Below are positions 1 to 6,321 of a stretch of DNA of 64,000 nt, piece after piece. Location: contig JAFPWG010000026.1 in the NCBI GenBank assembly GCA_017395045.1, positions 1-64,000 on the forward strand, in the 5' to 3' direction. How positions within the stretch are numbered: the first letter of the stretch is position 1; every line of letters starts with the position of its first letter. The DNA comes from Bacteroidales bacterium (GTDB lineage Bacteria > Bacteroidota > Bacteroidia > Bacteroidales > UBA932). Both the position numbers and the translations under genes were made by a program. The notes under the pieces are model-generated. The model made no database searches. It worked only from the letters and a program-made list of their open reading frames with translations, and was not told where the DNA came from.

Positions 1-2
1 AA

Positions 3-122
3 ACCATCGCGGAAGCCTTCCACTTCGACCAGGACGAGATGATGCGTGCCATCATTAACAACAATAACAAAGAACTTAATGCCGTCCGAAAGGCCTTCGA
101 GGCCCTACAACCGGCGGCCTAA
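3..122 (+). CDS. Unidentified protein, C-terminal end only
   Basis: An open frame runs in from the left edge and ends at TAA after 39 codons. The residues include an FHFDQDEMM segment, an asparagine run and a KELNAVRKAF helix, and finish in LQPAA. The other five frames of this short stretch contain stops, and the composition looks coding. I do not recognise the family. It reads toward the non-coding region that follows. A weak inverted repeat, AAAAGT-ATA-ACTTTT at 140-154, lies just after it and could act in termination, but it lacks a convincing U-run. Confidence 0.45.
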   Translation, partial: TIAEAFHFDQDEMMRAIINNNNKELNAVRKAFEALQPAA

Positions 123-234
123 ATCACTTGCGAAACTTAAAAAGTATAACTTTTCCCCATAATTCCAAAACCGATTATTTTCTATCCACTATGTGGCTTC
201 CAATGAAAAGTGCGGTATAGGCTTGGCCATCGCG

Positions 235-366
235 TTAAAAACATAGACAACTCTCAACCTGTTGCTTCACGACAAAGTGCATCAACCGATAACGCTCCTC
301 TGCCAAAAGGCGCTGGTCTTTCAGCAGTCCGGAGAGGATGGAAGCGTAGTCTTGCAGCAGTTTCAT
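235..366 (-). CDS. Possible small protein (43 aa), function unknown
   Basis: This short minus-strand frame begins MKLLQDYASILSGLL and ends in VESCLCF. The sequence is amphipathic and charged, with no signal peptide. The start at 366 is preferred to the in-frame ATG at 399 because a TACCTTTG element (387-394) lies 20 bases upstream of it. That matches the spacing of most other promoters in this window (about 18-22 bases). With the upstream ATG the promoter would fall inside the gene. I recognise no family. It lies between the leftmost partial gene and the hairpin region of the element. It may be a genuine element-borne small protein or a chance frame. Confidence 0.3.
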   Translation of the reverse strand: MKLLQDYASILSGLLKDQRLLAEERYRLMHFVVKQQVESCLCF

Positions 367-386
367 CGGTTCAATCGGCTTCGTCG

Positions 387-394
387 CAAAGGTA
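387..394 (-). promoter_or_regulatory. Candidate Bacteroides-type -7 element
   Basis: On the minus strand this reads TACCTTTG, an exact TAnnTTTG match. A TTGG at 413-416 sits 18 bases upstream, in about the -33 position. It would drive the short frame starting at 366. Confidence 0.35.
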
Positions 395-418
395 GGCATT
401 TTTTCGGATTCGCCAATT

Positions 419-543
419 CCGGGCTTGCCCGGTACTGCCACTCAAATAAGGAAGGGGTAACTTAATACCCACTTGTCCTGAGGCGAAGTGGTGGGTTGCC
501 ACAGATGCAGCAAGCTGAGGTTGGCAGAATGACCCCTCGAGGG
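419..543 (+). repeat. Structured repeat unit A (multi-hairpin, non-coding)
   Basis: This is the first of two related units. In order it contains a perfect hairpin CCGGGC-TT-GCCCGG (419-432), a hairpin GGGTA-ACTTAA-TACCC (455-470), and a hairpin with CACTT (470-474) pairing to AAGTG (486-490). The conserved words GTTGCCA (495-501) and CAGCAAGC (508-515) follow, and it ends in the palindrome CCCTCGAGGG (534-543). CTGCCA (435-440) can also pair with TGGCAG (521-526) to close the whole unit. No credible reading frame crosses it. It resembles a structured RNA or a folded single-strand recognition site. I could not match it to a known riboswitch, RNase P, tmRNA or group II intron domain. Confidence 0.55.
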
Positions 544-615
544 AGAGATTTGTTAGGTTCGATTCCGTGGTTTTCGAGGGAGCCTTCCCCTGGCACGATC
601 TGGTGACTTCCCTTT

Positions 616-743
616 CGGGCTTGCCCGTCCTCTGCCAACATGCAATGTCGATTGGTAACACAATACCAACCCCCTTACAAGGGTTGTGATGAGTTGCCAA
701 CGACACAGCAAGCACTGATTGAAGGGAGAGCCCATTAGGGCTC
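616..743 (+). repeat. Structured repeat unit B (multi-hairpin, non-coding)
   Basis: This second copy has the same order of parts as the unit at 419-543: hairpin CGGGC-TT-GCCCG (616-627), hairpin TTGGTA-ACACAA-TACCAA (652-669), hairpin CCCTT-AC-AAGGG (672-683), the words GTTGCCA (693-699) and CAGCAAGC (706-713), and the closing hairpin GAGCCC-ATTA-GGGCTC (728-743). In the second and third hairpins the sequences differ from unit A, yet pairing is kept on both sides. TGTCG (645-649) can also pair with CGACA (701-705). The 72-base spacer between the units (544-615) shows no comparable organisation. Confidence 0.55.
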
Positions 744-763
744 GAGAGAATACAGCACACCAC

Positions 764-796
764 CGCAGGGCAAAGCATCCCGAGCTTTGTCCTGCG
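764..796. other. Strong 12-bp inverted repeat
   Basis: CGCAGGGCAAAG (764-775) pairs with CTTTGTCCTGCG (785-796) over 12 positions, with one G-T wobble and a 9-base loop. It follows repeat unit B directly and precedes the end of the excisionase-like remnant (836). No T-run follows on either strand, so it is not a typical terminator. It adds to the dense cluster of inverted repeats at 419-796. Confidence 0.5.
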
Positions 797-835
797 ATGG
801 CAATATTCGCCCTGAAAGAGGAGCCTAATCTGCCA

Positions 836-1070
836 CTATCTCTTCCGAGTTGATTGGAAACCGTCGGCCAGCCTGCGGGCTGTATCGACGTCAAAGACGA
901 TGCGTCGACCGATACGGGAGACGATGGCGGGCTGGAGGATCCCGCCTCCTTCGGCGGAGTCATCTTCCTCGCGCGGCGTGCGCATAGTGGGTAAGCTGGC
1001 AGTATTCCTCCCCGGTCATCTGCCAGAGGGGCTTCTGGAGGAGCCCGTCAATGATTGCATTCGTGTTCAT
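836..1070 (-). pseudogene. Frameshifted DUF3853-like / excisionase-like protein remnant
   Basis: From the ATG at 1070 the frame reads LLQKPLWQMTGEEYCQL and then stops at TGA (960-962) after 36 codons. In the next frame, without a break, the sequence continues EEDDSAEGGG...IVSRIGRRIVFDVDTARRLADGF and ends at TAG (836). The PLWQMTGEE start and the IGRRIVFD...A end look to me like DUF3853-type small HTH proteins of Bacteroidales mobile elements. The two parts are displaced by one base near 963-975, and the central helix-turn-helix part seems to be missing. The joined length is about 78 codons, against my recollection of roughly 90-100 for the family. A sequencing error could mimic the frameshift but not the shortened middle. 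Confidence 0.5.
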
Positions 1071-1324
1071 ACAACAAAAGTTTAAAGTGTTTTCAAATAC
1101 AGTCCGGCAAGGATGTATCCTGCGCGCGTTTTGCCGGAATGTGTGCGGCTTGGGAAAGGAAATGTGCCAACCGGTGGTCGGCCAGGCCCTTTGCCCGGGT
1201 GCATATTAGCAAGGAACACCCGGAACACGAAACTTGAAGACGATTATTTCTGAAAATAGTGCGATTTTCTTCAAAAAACGTCGAGATGATACTCTAATGT
1301 GATACTCAGAATTCCAGATAGGGC
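1071..1324. other. Non-coding stretch with inverted and direct repeats
   Basis: No supportable gene lies here. It holds a perfect 8-bp inverted repeat, TCCGGCAA (1103-1110) with TTGCCGGA (1131-1138). Between the arms is a second small palindrome, GGAT-GT-ATCC (1111-1120), so the whole could form a branched structure. Further right are two direct copies of TGATACTC (1287-1294 and 1300-1307), 13 bases apart. The first structure lies just upstream of the excisionase-like remnant and could have been its control region. Confidence 0.4.
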
Positions 1325-1355
1325 AAAAAAGATCCTCCCCCGCATCTGGGAGAGG
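1325..1355 (-). terminator. Rho-independent terminator of the AlbA_2 gene
   Basis: Reading the minus strand, CCTC-T-CCC (1355-1348) pairs with GGG-GAGG (1340-1334) around a short loop. The hairpin is followed, after ATC, by a run of six T (1330-1325). It lies about 47 bases past the stop of the AlbA_2 gene. Confidence 0.65.
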
Positions 1356-1402
1356 AAACATGGATTTGCCAAAGAAGTATTCCTAAGATGGATACTCGTA
1401 AC

Positions 1403-2866
1403 CTATCCTTCAATTACTGTCCATTCCCCATGATACTGATCTCCCCGGTACTTGACTTTTCCATTCATGGATTTGATAAGCCTATACACGGTTGTGCGGC
1501 TAATACCCATTTCACCAGCCATTTCTTCCATGGTATAAGTGGGATGCCGGTGAATCAAATCGATGAGTCTTGCCTGTCTTTGCTCACGGATAGATTTTGG
1601 ATGAGTTCCATCTTGAGTTTCAACATGAGTTTCATCTTGAGTTCCAGCATCGGTTCCAATCGGTTTCACATAAGGGTCCGCCGACTTCACGATAACCTTA
1701 AAAGAGGAAGGCTCGGTGAAGATGTACTCGGCCGGAGGATTGCCATTGCTTTTTAGTTCATCGGCAACTAGCCCGATTCCCATTCCAAAGCGATTTACAT
1801 AGCCCAAGGCCCGCATAACACTTGAGATAAGAGGATTTCGGTAGTCCGTCTCTGTCGGGAAATTCTCTGGCCGTGCTTTCCCATAGAGGTTGCCGGTATT
1901 GTCAAACTCCAGACGATCGGCATACTCATAAACATGGGCGGGTGAATTGCTCCCGTTATAGGCCCTGTGCTGACAAATATTCATAAGGAGTTCACGTGTA
2001 GCATTATGCGGATAACCGATGAAATTGGTGTCGCGGAAGCCAGTCACAAGTTCCGGTCTCTTGCGCTCCAGGGTGAATTCCGCAAACTGTTCCAGGTTAT
2101 GAAGTTCAGTGAGTAGATTGTTTTTGAAAAGACGCTCGTTAAGAACTTTGGTGCCCTTGGTCATCCCCTCAAATTGAACGTATTGGATGCTGGCGCTCGG
2201 AATAAAACGGGTCGGGTTCTTGCCGATGAGCAGAATCCCGGCATTCGTCGGGCAATTATAGGGCAAGTAGAAAAGCCCCAGAGAAGCCATCTGAACCTCA
2301 ATGGGACGCTTATCCTTCTTAATCTCCTTTGCATCGACCATGGCGGGCAGTAGAGTGCTGCGAAATAAATCGGTATCAAGGTCTTCCAATGTCGCACTAA
2401 AGCAAGGTTCAGATTCGAAGTTAGGAGTATTGAACTCCCGGCGCTCCATCAGGATGCGTTCTTCTTCCTCGTTTGCGATGGCTTTACGAGCTCCAACTCG
2501 AATCCAGATTCGACCATGGAAGCGAACTGGTGGGAGCTTGGATGGCTGAACTTCGACTACAGCCACATCACCTTCCGGTAATGCGACCTTGTAAACCTGC
2601 ATCACGGGTTGCGGAAGGATGTTACCTTCACTGCGCATGCCGGCAAGGTCTTTTTGGAGAGCATCCGTGTATTTCAAACCGGAGAGACTGCCATCGTCAT
2701 TGGCTCCGATGAACAGGTAGCCAGGAACCCCTGTATTCATGATATCGTTTGCGAAGGCGCAAATGGCCTGCCCGAACTTTTCTTTAGCATCTTTGGATGT
2801 GGTACGCTCAATCCGTTCGTTTTCGATATCTTTCAAGAGGGGGAGTATGGTATCAGCGTTCAGCAT
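1403..2866 (-). CDS. AlbA_2 (Schlafen-like) domain protein with GHKL-like ATPase and HTH regions
   Basis: The protein has 487 residues. Residues 10-120 form an AlbA_2 domain: the segment ERTTSKDAKEKFGQAICAFAN is followed by GYLFIGANDDG and, later, RIWIRVGARKAIA. Residues about 290-390 (TRELLMNICQHRAY ... GYVNRFGMGI) resemble the GHKL-type C-terminal domain that usually accompanies AlbA_2 in putative transcriptional or RecG-like proteins. A helix-turn-helix lies near the C-terminus (MEEMAGEMGISRTTVYRLI). The linker before it contains an imperfect GTQDETH/ETQDGTH duplication. Such genes are common on mobile elements, and some members act in defence or regulation. It is transcribed with, and downstream of, the integrase (23-base gap). 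The exact role is unknown. Confidence 0.8.
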   Translation of the reverse strand: MLNADTILPLLKDIENERIERTTSKDAKEKFGQAICAFANDIMNTGVPGYLFIGANDDGSLSGLKYTDALQKDLAGMRSEGNILPQPVMQVYKVALPEGDVAVVEVQPSKLPPVRFHGRIWIRVGARKAIANEEEERILMERREFNTPNFESEPCFSATLEDLDTDLFRSTLLPAMVDAKEIKKDKRPIEVQMASLGLFYLPYNCPTNAGILLIGKNPTRFIPSASIQYVQFEGMTKGTKVLNERLFKNNLLTELHNLEQFAEFTLERKRPELVTGFRDTNFIGYPHNATRELLMNICQHRAYNGSNSPAHVYEYADRLEFDNTGNLYGKARPENFPTETDYRNPLISSVMRALGYVNRFGMGIGLVADELKSNGNPPAEYIFTEPSSFKVIVKSADPYVKPIGTDAGTQDETHVETQDGTHPKSIREQRQARLIDLIHRHPTYTMEEMAGEMGISRTTVYRLIKSMNGKVKYRGDQYHGEWTVIEG

Positions 2867-2889
2867 ATCGTTTCTCTTTTGGCTCGAAG

Positions 2890-4269
2890 TTAATCATTTT
2901 TCTTCAACAACCCGTTGAACTTGGCCATGGATTCAGCCTTGATGGAGTCCACGATGTCGATGTAAGGTTTCATGGCTTTGTAGTCACTATGGCCCGTCCA
3001 TTTCATGACGATGCTGGGGGAAATGCCCATGGAAAGAGCATGGACGATGAAGGTGCGTCGACCGGTATGGGTCCCCACCAGTTCCCACTTGGGATGAACC
3101 TCGTCTTTGCGGACATTGCCCCTGTATGTGGTAATACGGATGGGCTCGTTAATGCCGGCCATCTCGCAAAGGTCTTTCAGACTGCGGTTCATTGCCTGGT
3201 TGGTATAGCTGGGTAACGCTTTATCTCCGGGGAAGGGGACATCTTTGTATTTCGCCAAGATGGCTTTGGTAATATCGTTTAACTCGATGGAAACGCTGTC
3301 TGCCGTTTTGATAGTAGTCACTTCCATGTGATTCCCCTTGATGTCGCTACGGCGTAGATTATCGGCATCAGAATGCCGTAGGCTGGAGAAACAGCAGAAC
3401 AGGAAGAGATCCCGAACGGGATTCAAGCGCGGGGCATTCGAAAGATCGAGGTCTTGCACGGCCGATAATTCCTCTTTCGTAAGGAAGACAATCTTGTTCT
3501 GTGTCTGTTTTAGAGTGGGTTTGAAGGTCGTGAATGCAGGATTAACTGCATAGCCGTTGTCCCGTGCCCAGCGAAGGAACCAGGTCAAATACTCTAACTT
3601 CTTCTTGATGGTGGAGTTGTTTATGCCGACCTGGGCTTTTTTCTTGTCCTCTTCCGTCCGATCCTCCTTCTTCTTACGTGACGGGAATAGTATCTTATCA
3701 TCACGGAGATAGCTGATGAAACCGGTAAGTTTGTCTTCATCCAGGTCTGTCAGTTTGGCTTTGGGACAGTAATTTGACAAATCCTCACGCACAGAAGCCA
3801 TTTTGCCAAACGTCCCTTGAGACCAGGCATTCTTCTCGCCGCATTTCCGGGTAAACTCGTCAAAGACGGTCAAGATGTCCGGTTCTTTGGGCTTCTGCTC
3901 CCTTTTTTTCTTCTCTGGCTCCGGTCGCTTGGGTAGGATACCGGCCATGCGCTCCTTGTAGGTCTTCTGGACTTCCGTCGGGGTGGGGATTTTGTCATTC
4001 ACCTCATAGAATTGGAAGACCATGTCGATGGTATCTTTGCACTTACGCAAATCATCATTGATGGTTCCGGCCGTTTCTCCTTTTGGCCCCTTATATCCAT
4101 TTTTGACCAACTCTGTCGTTTTATCCCAAGCATTTGGGGAGTTCACCTGACAGCCGGTACCGATGTCAAGACGCTGGCCCAGAAAGGTCACTCTCATGCG
4201 AATCTGGTACCTGTCCTTGTTTTTACCATAGGTGAAAAGTTTGAATGATGCCTTGCGCTTGATTTTCAT
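2890..4269 (-). CDS. Tyrosine-type site-specific recombinase (integrase)
   Basis: The protein has 459 residues and the layout of Bacteroidales integrases. There is an N-terminal arm-binding domain (about 1-110), a charged Pro/Lys/Glu linker (about 112-130), a SAM-like core-binding domain (about 130-245) and a catalytic domain. The catalytic residues can be read: Arg298 in SSLRHSDADNL, Lys321, His401 and Arg404 in GTHTGRRTF, His427 in WTGHSDY, and Tyr436 in MKPYIDIV. It should therefore be active for excision and integration. Its start faces the attachment site at 4400-4424, with two repeats and a palindrome between that look like arm or control sites. The excisionase-like gene to the left is broken. 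Confidence 0.93.
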   Translation of the reverse strand: MKIKRKASFKLFTYGKNKDRYQIRMRVTFLGQRLDIGTGCQVNSPNAWDKTTELVKNGYKGPKGETAGTINDDLRKCKDTIDMVFQFYEVNDKIPTPTEVQKTYKERMAGILPKRPEPEKKKREQKPKEPDILTVFDEFTRKCGEKNAWSQGTFGKMASVREDLSNYCPKAKLTDLDEDKLTGFISYLRDDKILFPSRKKKEDRTEEDKKKAQVGINNSTIKKKLEYLTWFLRWARDNGYAVNPAFTTFKPTLKQTQNKIVFLTKEELSAVQDLDLSNAPRLNPVRDLFLFCCFSSLRHSDADNLRRSDIKGNHMEVTTIKTADSVSIELNDITKAILAKYKDVPFPGDKALPSYTNQAMNRSLKDLCEMAGINEPIRITTYRGNVRKDEVHPKWELVGTHTGRRTFIVHALSMGISPSIVMKWTGHSDYKAMKPYIDIVDSIKAESMAKFNGLLKKND

Positions 4270-4298
4270 CTTTCGGTTCCTCCAGAACAGTCAATCGT

Positions 4299-4340
4299 AT
4301 CCCAATAATATCCCAAAAACGAGCGGAGTTGATTAACTCC
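4299..4340. promoter_or_regulatory. Candidate integrase arm sites / operator
   Basis: Two direct copies of ATCCCAA (4299-4305 and 4310-4316) are 11 bases apart, one helical turn. They lie immediately upstream of the integrase start. Next to them is a palindrome GGAGTT-GATT-AACTCC (4325-4340). The position between integrase gene and attachment core fits arm-type integrase sites or an autoregulatory operator. This is inference from position only. Confidence 0.35.
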
Positions 4341-4399
4341 ACTTGCGAAAATACGCAATATAAATCATATTTGCAAGGTTTTCTGAATGGGGTTGCACT

Positions 4400-4424
4400 A
4401 GCGGTTCGAGTCCGCTCACCTCCA
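4400..4424 (+). other. tRNA 3'-end fragment, element attachment site (att)
   Basis: The sequence folds as a T-arm plus the 3' acceptor strand: AGCGG, loop TTCGAGT, CCGCT, then CACCTCC and discriminator A. An intact tRNA would need a 5' end reading GGAGGTG, and none is found upstream. It is therefore a partial copy of the kind left when an integrase uses the 3' end of a tRNA gene as target. CCA is not encoded, as in the tRNA-Pro of this window. The tRNA species cannot be assigned without the anticodon arm. Confidence 0.7.
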
Positions 4425-4430
4425 CAAAAT

Positions 4431-4458
4431 AAAAGGGAACCTGACCGGTTCCCTTTTT
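4431..4458. terminator. Bidirectional rho-independent terminator
   Basis: GGGAACC (4435-4441) pairs with GGTTCCC (4447-4453) around a 5-base loop. TTTTT follows on the plus strand, and TTTTATTTT follows on the minus strand. It can end the original tRNA transcript from the left and the sialidase transcript from the right. Confidence 0.8.
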
Positions 4459-4461
4459 CTG

Positions 4462-5592
4462 TCATTCTTCCAGCCGTGCCTGCCTTGACTCCTTGACCGC
4501 ATCGTAAAGTTGGGGGAGGAAAGGCGTGAGGTCGCGAAAGCCGATCTCTTCGGTCCGCGCATCGTGCTCCCAGACAACGCCGCAGATCCCGTTTCGGAAA
4601 TCGACGGCGGAATAGCCTGCGGACGGGGTCGTGCCGGTGAGCCGCACCACCGGGGTCCAATGGAGGGCATCCGGACTCGCCCAGACCGAAATCCGGTTCC
4701 GGCGGTTGTATTCCGTGGGGTCGCAGAAGGACATCAGGTAGAAGTCGTCGCCCTCGAAGGAGGCCCTGCAGATGGTTCCCTGGCAGATCAGGTTCGGGTC
4801 GAAGGGATTCTCTACGGGAGTGAGCCGGTTCCCCGCCTGGTCGAACCGGTACAGCGGCCGCCGATGCCCGTCCGACTCGTTGCGGCAGTTCAGATACACC
4901 GCACCGTCCGGCCCGAGATAACAGACACTCTCATTATCCCCGGCCGTCGGGGAGGGCTGCGTGTAGGTCCATGCGGCCCCCGGACGTTTGTACAGGATCG
5001 CGCTGTACCAGTGCCCGTCGCCCCTTCCCATGCATGGGATGTACAGCGTCCCGTCCGGCCCCTGGATCCCATTCGCCGGCGACGGGACCATCCAATCGCA
5101 AGAAAGACCGTCCCACCCCGTTTCGGGGACACGCTCGATTTCAGACCAGGTAACCCCGTCGTCGTCGGAATGGACATAGCACGTTGCAATCTCGGAAACC
5201 GAAGCATCCATCGCCATCCCGGAAGCCGTGGTCGTAGCCAGGAAAAACAGGTAAACCCGCCCGGCAGGTCCATGCGCGCCGGCCGCATCCACCGTAAAGC
5301 ACGGATTCATGAACTTCCCCCATCCGCCGGCATTATAGGCCAATGTGCCCGTATCATGGACCCAAGCGCCTTCCTGCTCCTTTCTGGCGATGAAGATGCC
5401 GGTCAGGGATCCGTCAGACGCTGTAGGCCGATGCTCCGTCGCTGCCAGGAAACTCCCCTGAACCGTGACGACGACGGCCGGGATTCGCTTCTTCGCTCCC
5501 TTCTGCTCCGCAGAAAACACCCGCTCCATATCCTGCCCCCAGGCACTTGCAACAAGCACCCATCCGGCCAGTAATGTGATGATTCTCTTCAT
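4462..5592 (-). CDS. Secreted GH33-type sialidase (exo-alpha-sialidase)
   Basis: The protein has 376 residues. It begins with a signal peptide (MKRIITLLAGWVLVASAWGQ). The start of the propeller shows KKRIPAVVVT, the RIP motif carrying the first arginine of the sialidase triad, followed by LAATEHR. An Asp-box of the form HSDDDGVTW lies near residue 140, and a degenerate one (WASPDALHW) near 310. NES and AGYSAVD segments fit the active-site Glu and Tyr regions. It would release terminal sialic acid from host glycans at the cell surface or periplasm. No sialic-acid uptake or catabolic gene lies next to it. It is followed by a terminator and preceded by an NlpC/P60 gene only 8 bases away. Confidence 0.85.
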   Translation of the reverse strand: MKRIITLLAGWVLVASAWGQDMERVFSAEQKGAKKRIPAVVVTVQGSFLAATEHRPTASDGSLTGIFIARKEQEGAWVHDTGTLAYNAGGWGKFMNPCFTVDAAGAHGPAGRVYLFFLATTTASGMAMDASVSEIATCYVHSDDDGVTWSEIERVPETGWDGLSCDWMVPSPANGIQGPDGTLYIPCMGRGDGHWYSAILYKRPGAAWTYTQPSPTAGDNESVCYLGPDGAVYLNCRNESDGHRRPLYRFDQAGNRLTPVENPFDPNLICQGTICRASFEGDDFYLMSFCDPTEYNRRNRISVWASPDALHWTPVVRLTGTTPSAGYSAVDFRNGICGVVWEHDARTEEIGFRDLTPFLPQLYDAVKESRQARLEE

Positions 5593-5600
5593 AAGACAGG

Positions 5601-6260
5601 TCAGTCATTGAGTACCCTTCCGGCGCCGATGTACCGCATCATGAAATAGGGCTGGGTAGAACGCTGGATTTCCACGCCGTTGGAAGTGGAGGCGTGGATG
5701 AAGCTGAACATGCCGCGTTCCAGGTCCACGTCCACGACGATGCCCACGTGCCCGATGTCCCGGATGCTTCCGCGGGACCCGAAAAAGACGAGATCGCCTT
5801 TCCGGAGGTCGCTGAAACTCTCCACCGGCCGGCACATCTTGAACTGGGCCTGGGAATTATGCGGCAGGAAATAGCCGAATTCCCGGAAAACGTACAGGGT
5901 GAATCCCGAACAATCAAACAGGTCCGGGCCGCCGGCTCCCAGCCGGTAAGGGACGCCCAGGAAGGTCTTGGCGTAATCCAGGATCTCGTCCACCAGTTCC
6001 CTGGGTGGAGCGGGAACAGGTTTGATGCCCGAATCCGTACGGATGCCTTCGCTGGAAGGGGGAGCCTGCATCTGGGCTTGTATCTGTGCGATGGAATCGG
6101 CCACGGCGCGGGCGCGTTCCCGGGATCGGGCGATATCGACCGGATCGGTCAAGGGAGGGATGACGGGGGCCTCCGGCTGCGCGGGTGCCCGCCGCGCGGT
6201 TCCGCACGACGCGGCGACAAGGGCCGCCAAAGCCAGTATGATCCATCCCTTTCCTTTCAT
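5601..6260 (-). CDS. NlpC/P60 family peptidoglycan endopeptidase, lipoprotein
   Basis: The protein has 219 residues with a lipoprotein signal ending in LVAASCGT. The C-terminal half is an NlpC/P60 domain. The catalytic Cys is in DLFDCSGF, the His in IGHVGIV, and the third polar position near SFIHAST. These enzymes cut gamma-D-glutamyl-diaminopimelate bonds in peptide stems. The start at 6260 is chosen over the in-frame ATG at 6284 because it gives a clean lipoprotein signal and lies 21 bases below a TAACTTTG promoter element. The sialidase follows after 8 bases, so the two are probably co-transcribed. Confidence 0.88.
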   Translation of the reverse strand: MKGKGWIILALAALVAASCGTARRAPAQPEAPVIPPLTDPVDIARSRERARAVADSIAQIQAQMQAPPSSEGIRTDSGIKPVPAPPRELVDEILDYAKTFLGVPYRLGAGGPDLFDCSGFTLYVFREFGYFLPHNSQAQFKMCRPVESFSDLRKGDLVFFGSRGSIRDIGHVGIVVDVDLERGMFSFIHASTSNGVEIQRSTQPYFMMRYIGAGRVLND

Positions 6261-6281
6261 TCCGGGTATCGGAAAAGCCTG

Positions 6282-6289
6282 CAAAGTTA
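6282..6289 (-). promoter_or_regulatory. Promoter -7 element for the NlpC/P60 gene
   Basis: Minus-strand TAACTTTG matches TAnnTTTG. A TTTG at 6311-6314 is placed about 21 bases upstream, close to the consensus -33. A hairpin CCCGATA / TATCGGG (6300-6321) spans this -33 region and directly follows the stop of the upstream fimbrial gene. It may act as an operator or weak terminator. Confidence 0.6.
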
Positions 6290-6321
6290 AGCAAATTCTC
6301 CCGATACCTGCAAATATCGGG

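Larger units (their letters stand above)
1..4424. mobile_element. Right-hand part of a tRNA-integrated element (left end outside window)
   Basis: A tyrosine integrase gene begins 131 bases from a 25-base copy of a tRNA 3' end (4400-4424). This is the usual geometry of an element inserted into a tRNA gene. The tRNA copy reads on the plus strand and lacks its 5' half, so the intact tRNA should lie at the left end, outside the window. The stretch is visibly richer in A/T than the chromosome to its right, and it carries an excisionase-like remnant, an AlbA_2 protein and several inverted repeats. No conjugation or phage structural gene is seen in the visible part, so whether it is an ICE, an IME or a prophage remnant is open. 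Confidence 0.7.

Noticed and set aside
419-743. Integron attC sites or a CRISPR array
   Set aside because: The units lack the paired RYYYAAC/GTRRRRY core ends of attC and have no integron integrase nearby. Two copies of about 125 bases with differing sequence do not fit a CRISPR repeat-spacer pattern.
371-963. Minus-strand open frames of about 135 codons across the hairpin region
   Set aside because: The translations are low-complexity Ser/Pro/Arg-rich sequence without family features, and they run through the structured repeats and the excisionase-like remnant in the wrong frame.
4325-4424. A complete tRNA at the element boundary
   Set aside because: Only the T-arm and 3' acceptor strand are present; no 5' acceptor strand GGAGGTG, D-arm or anticodon arm can be placed upstream.
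6300-6321. Terminator after the FimB/Mfa2 gene
   Set aside because: The CCCGATA/TATCGGG stem has no T-run on the minus strand and overlaps the -33 region of the next promoter, so an operator or incidental palindrome is as likely.
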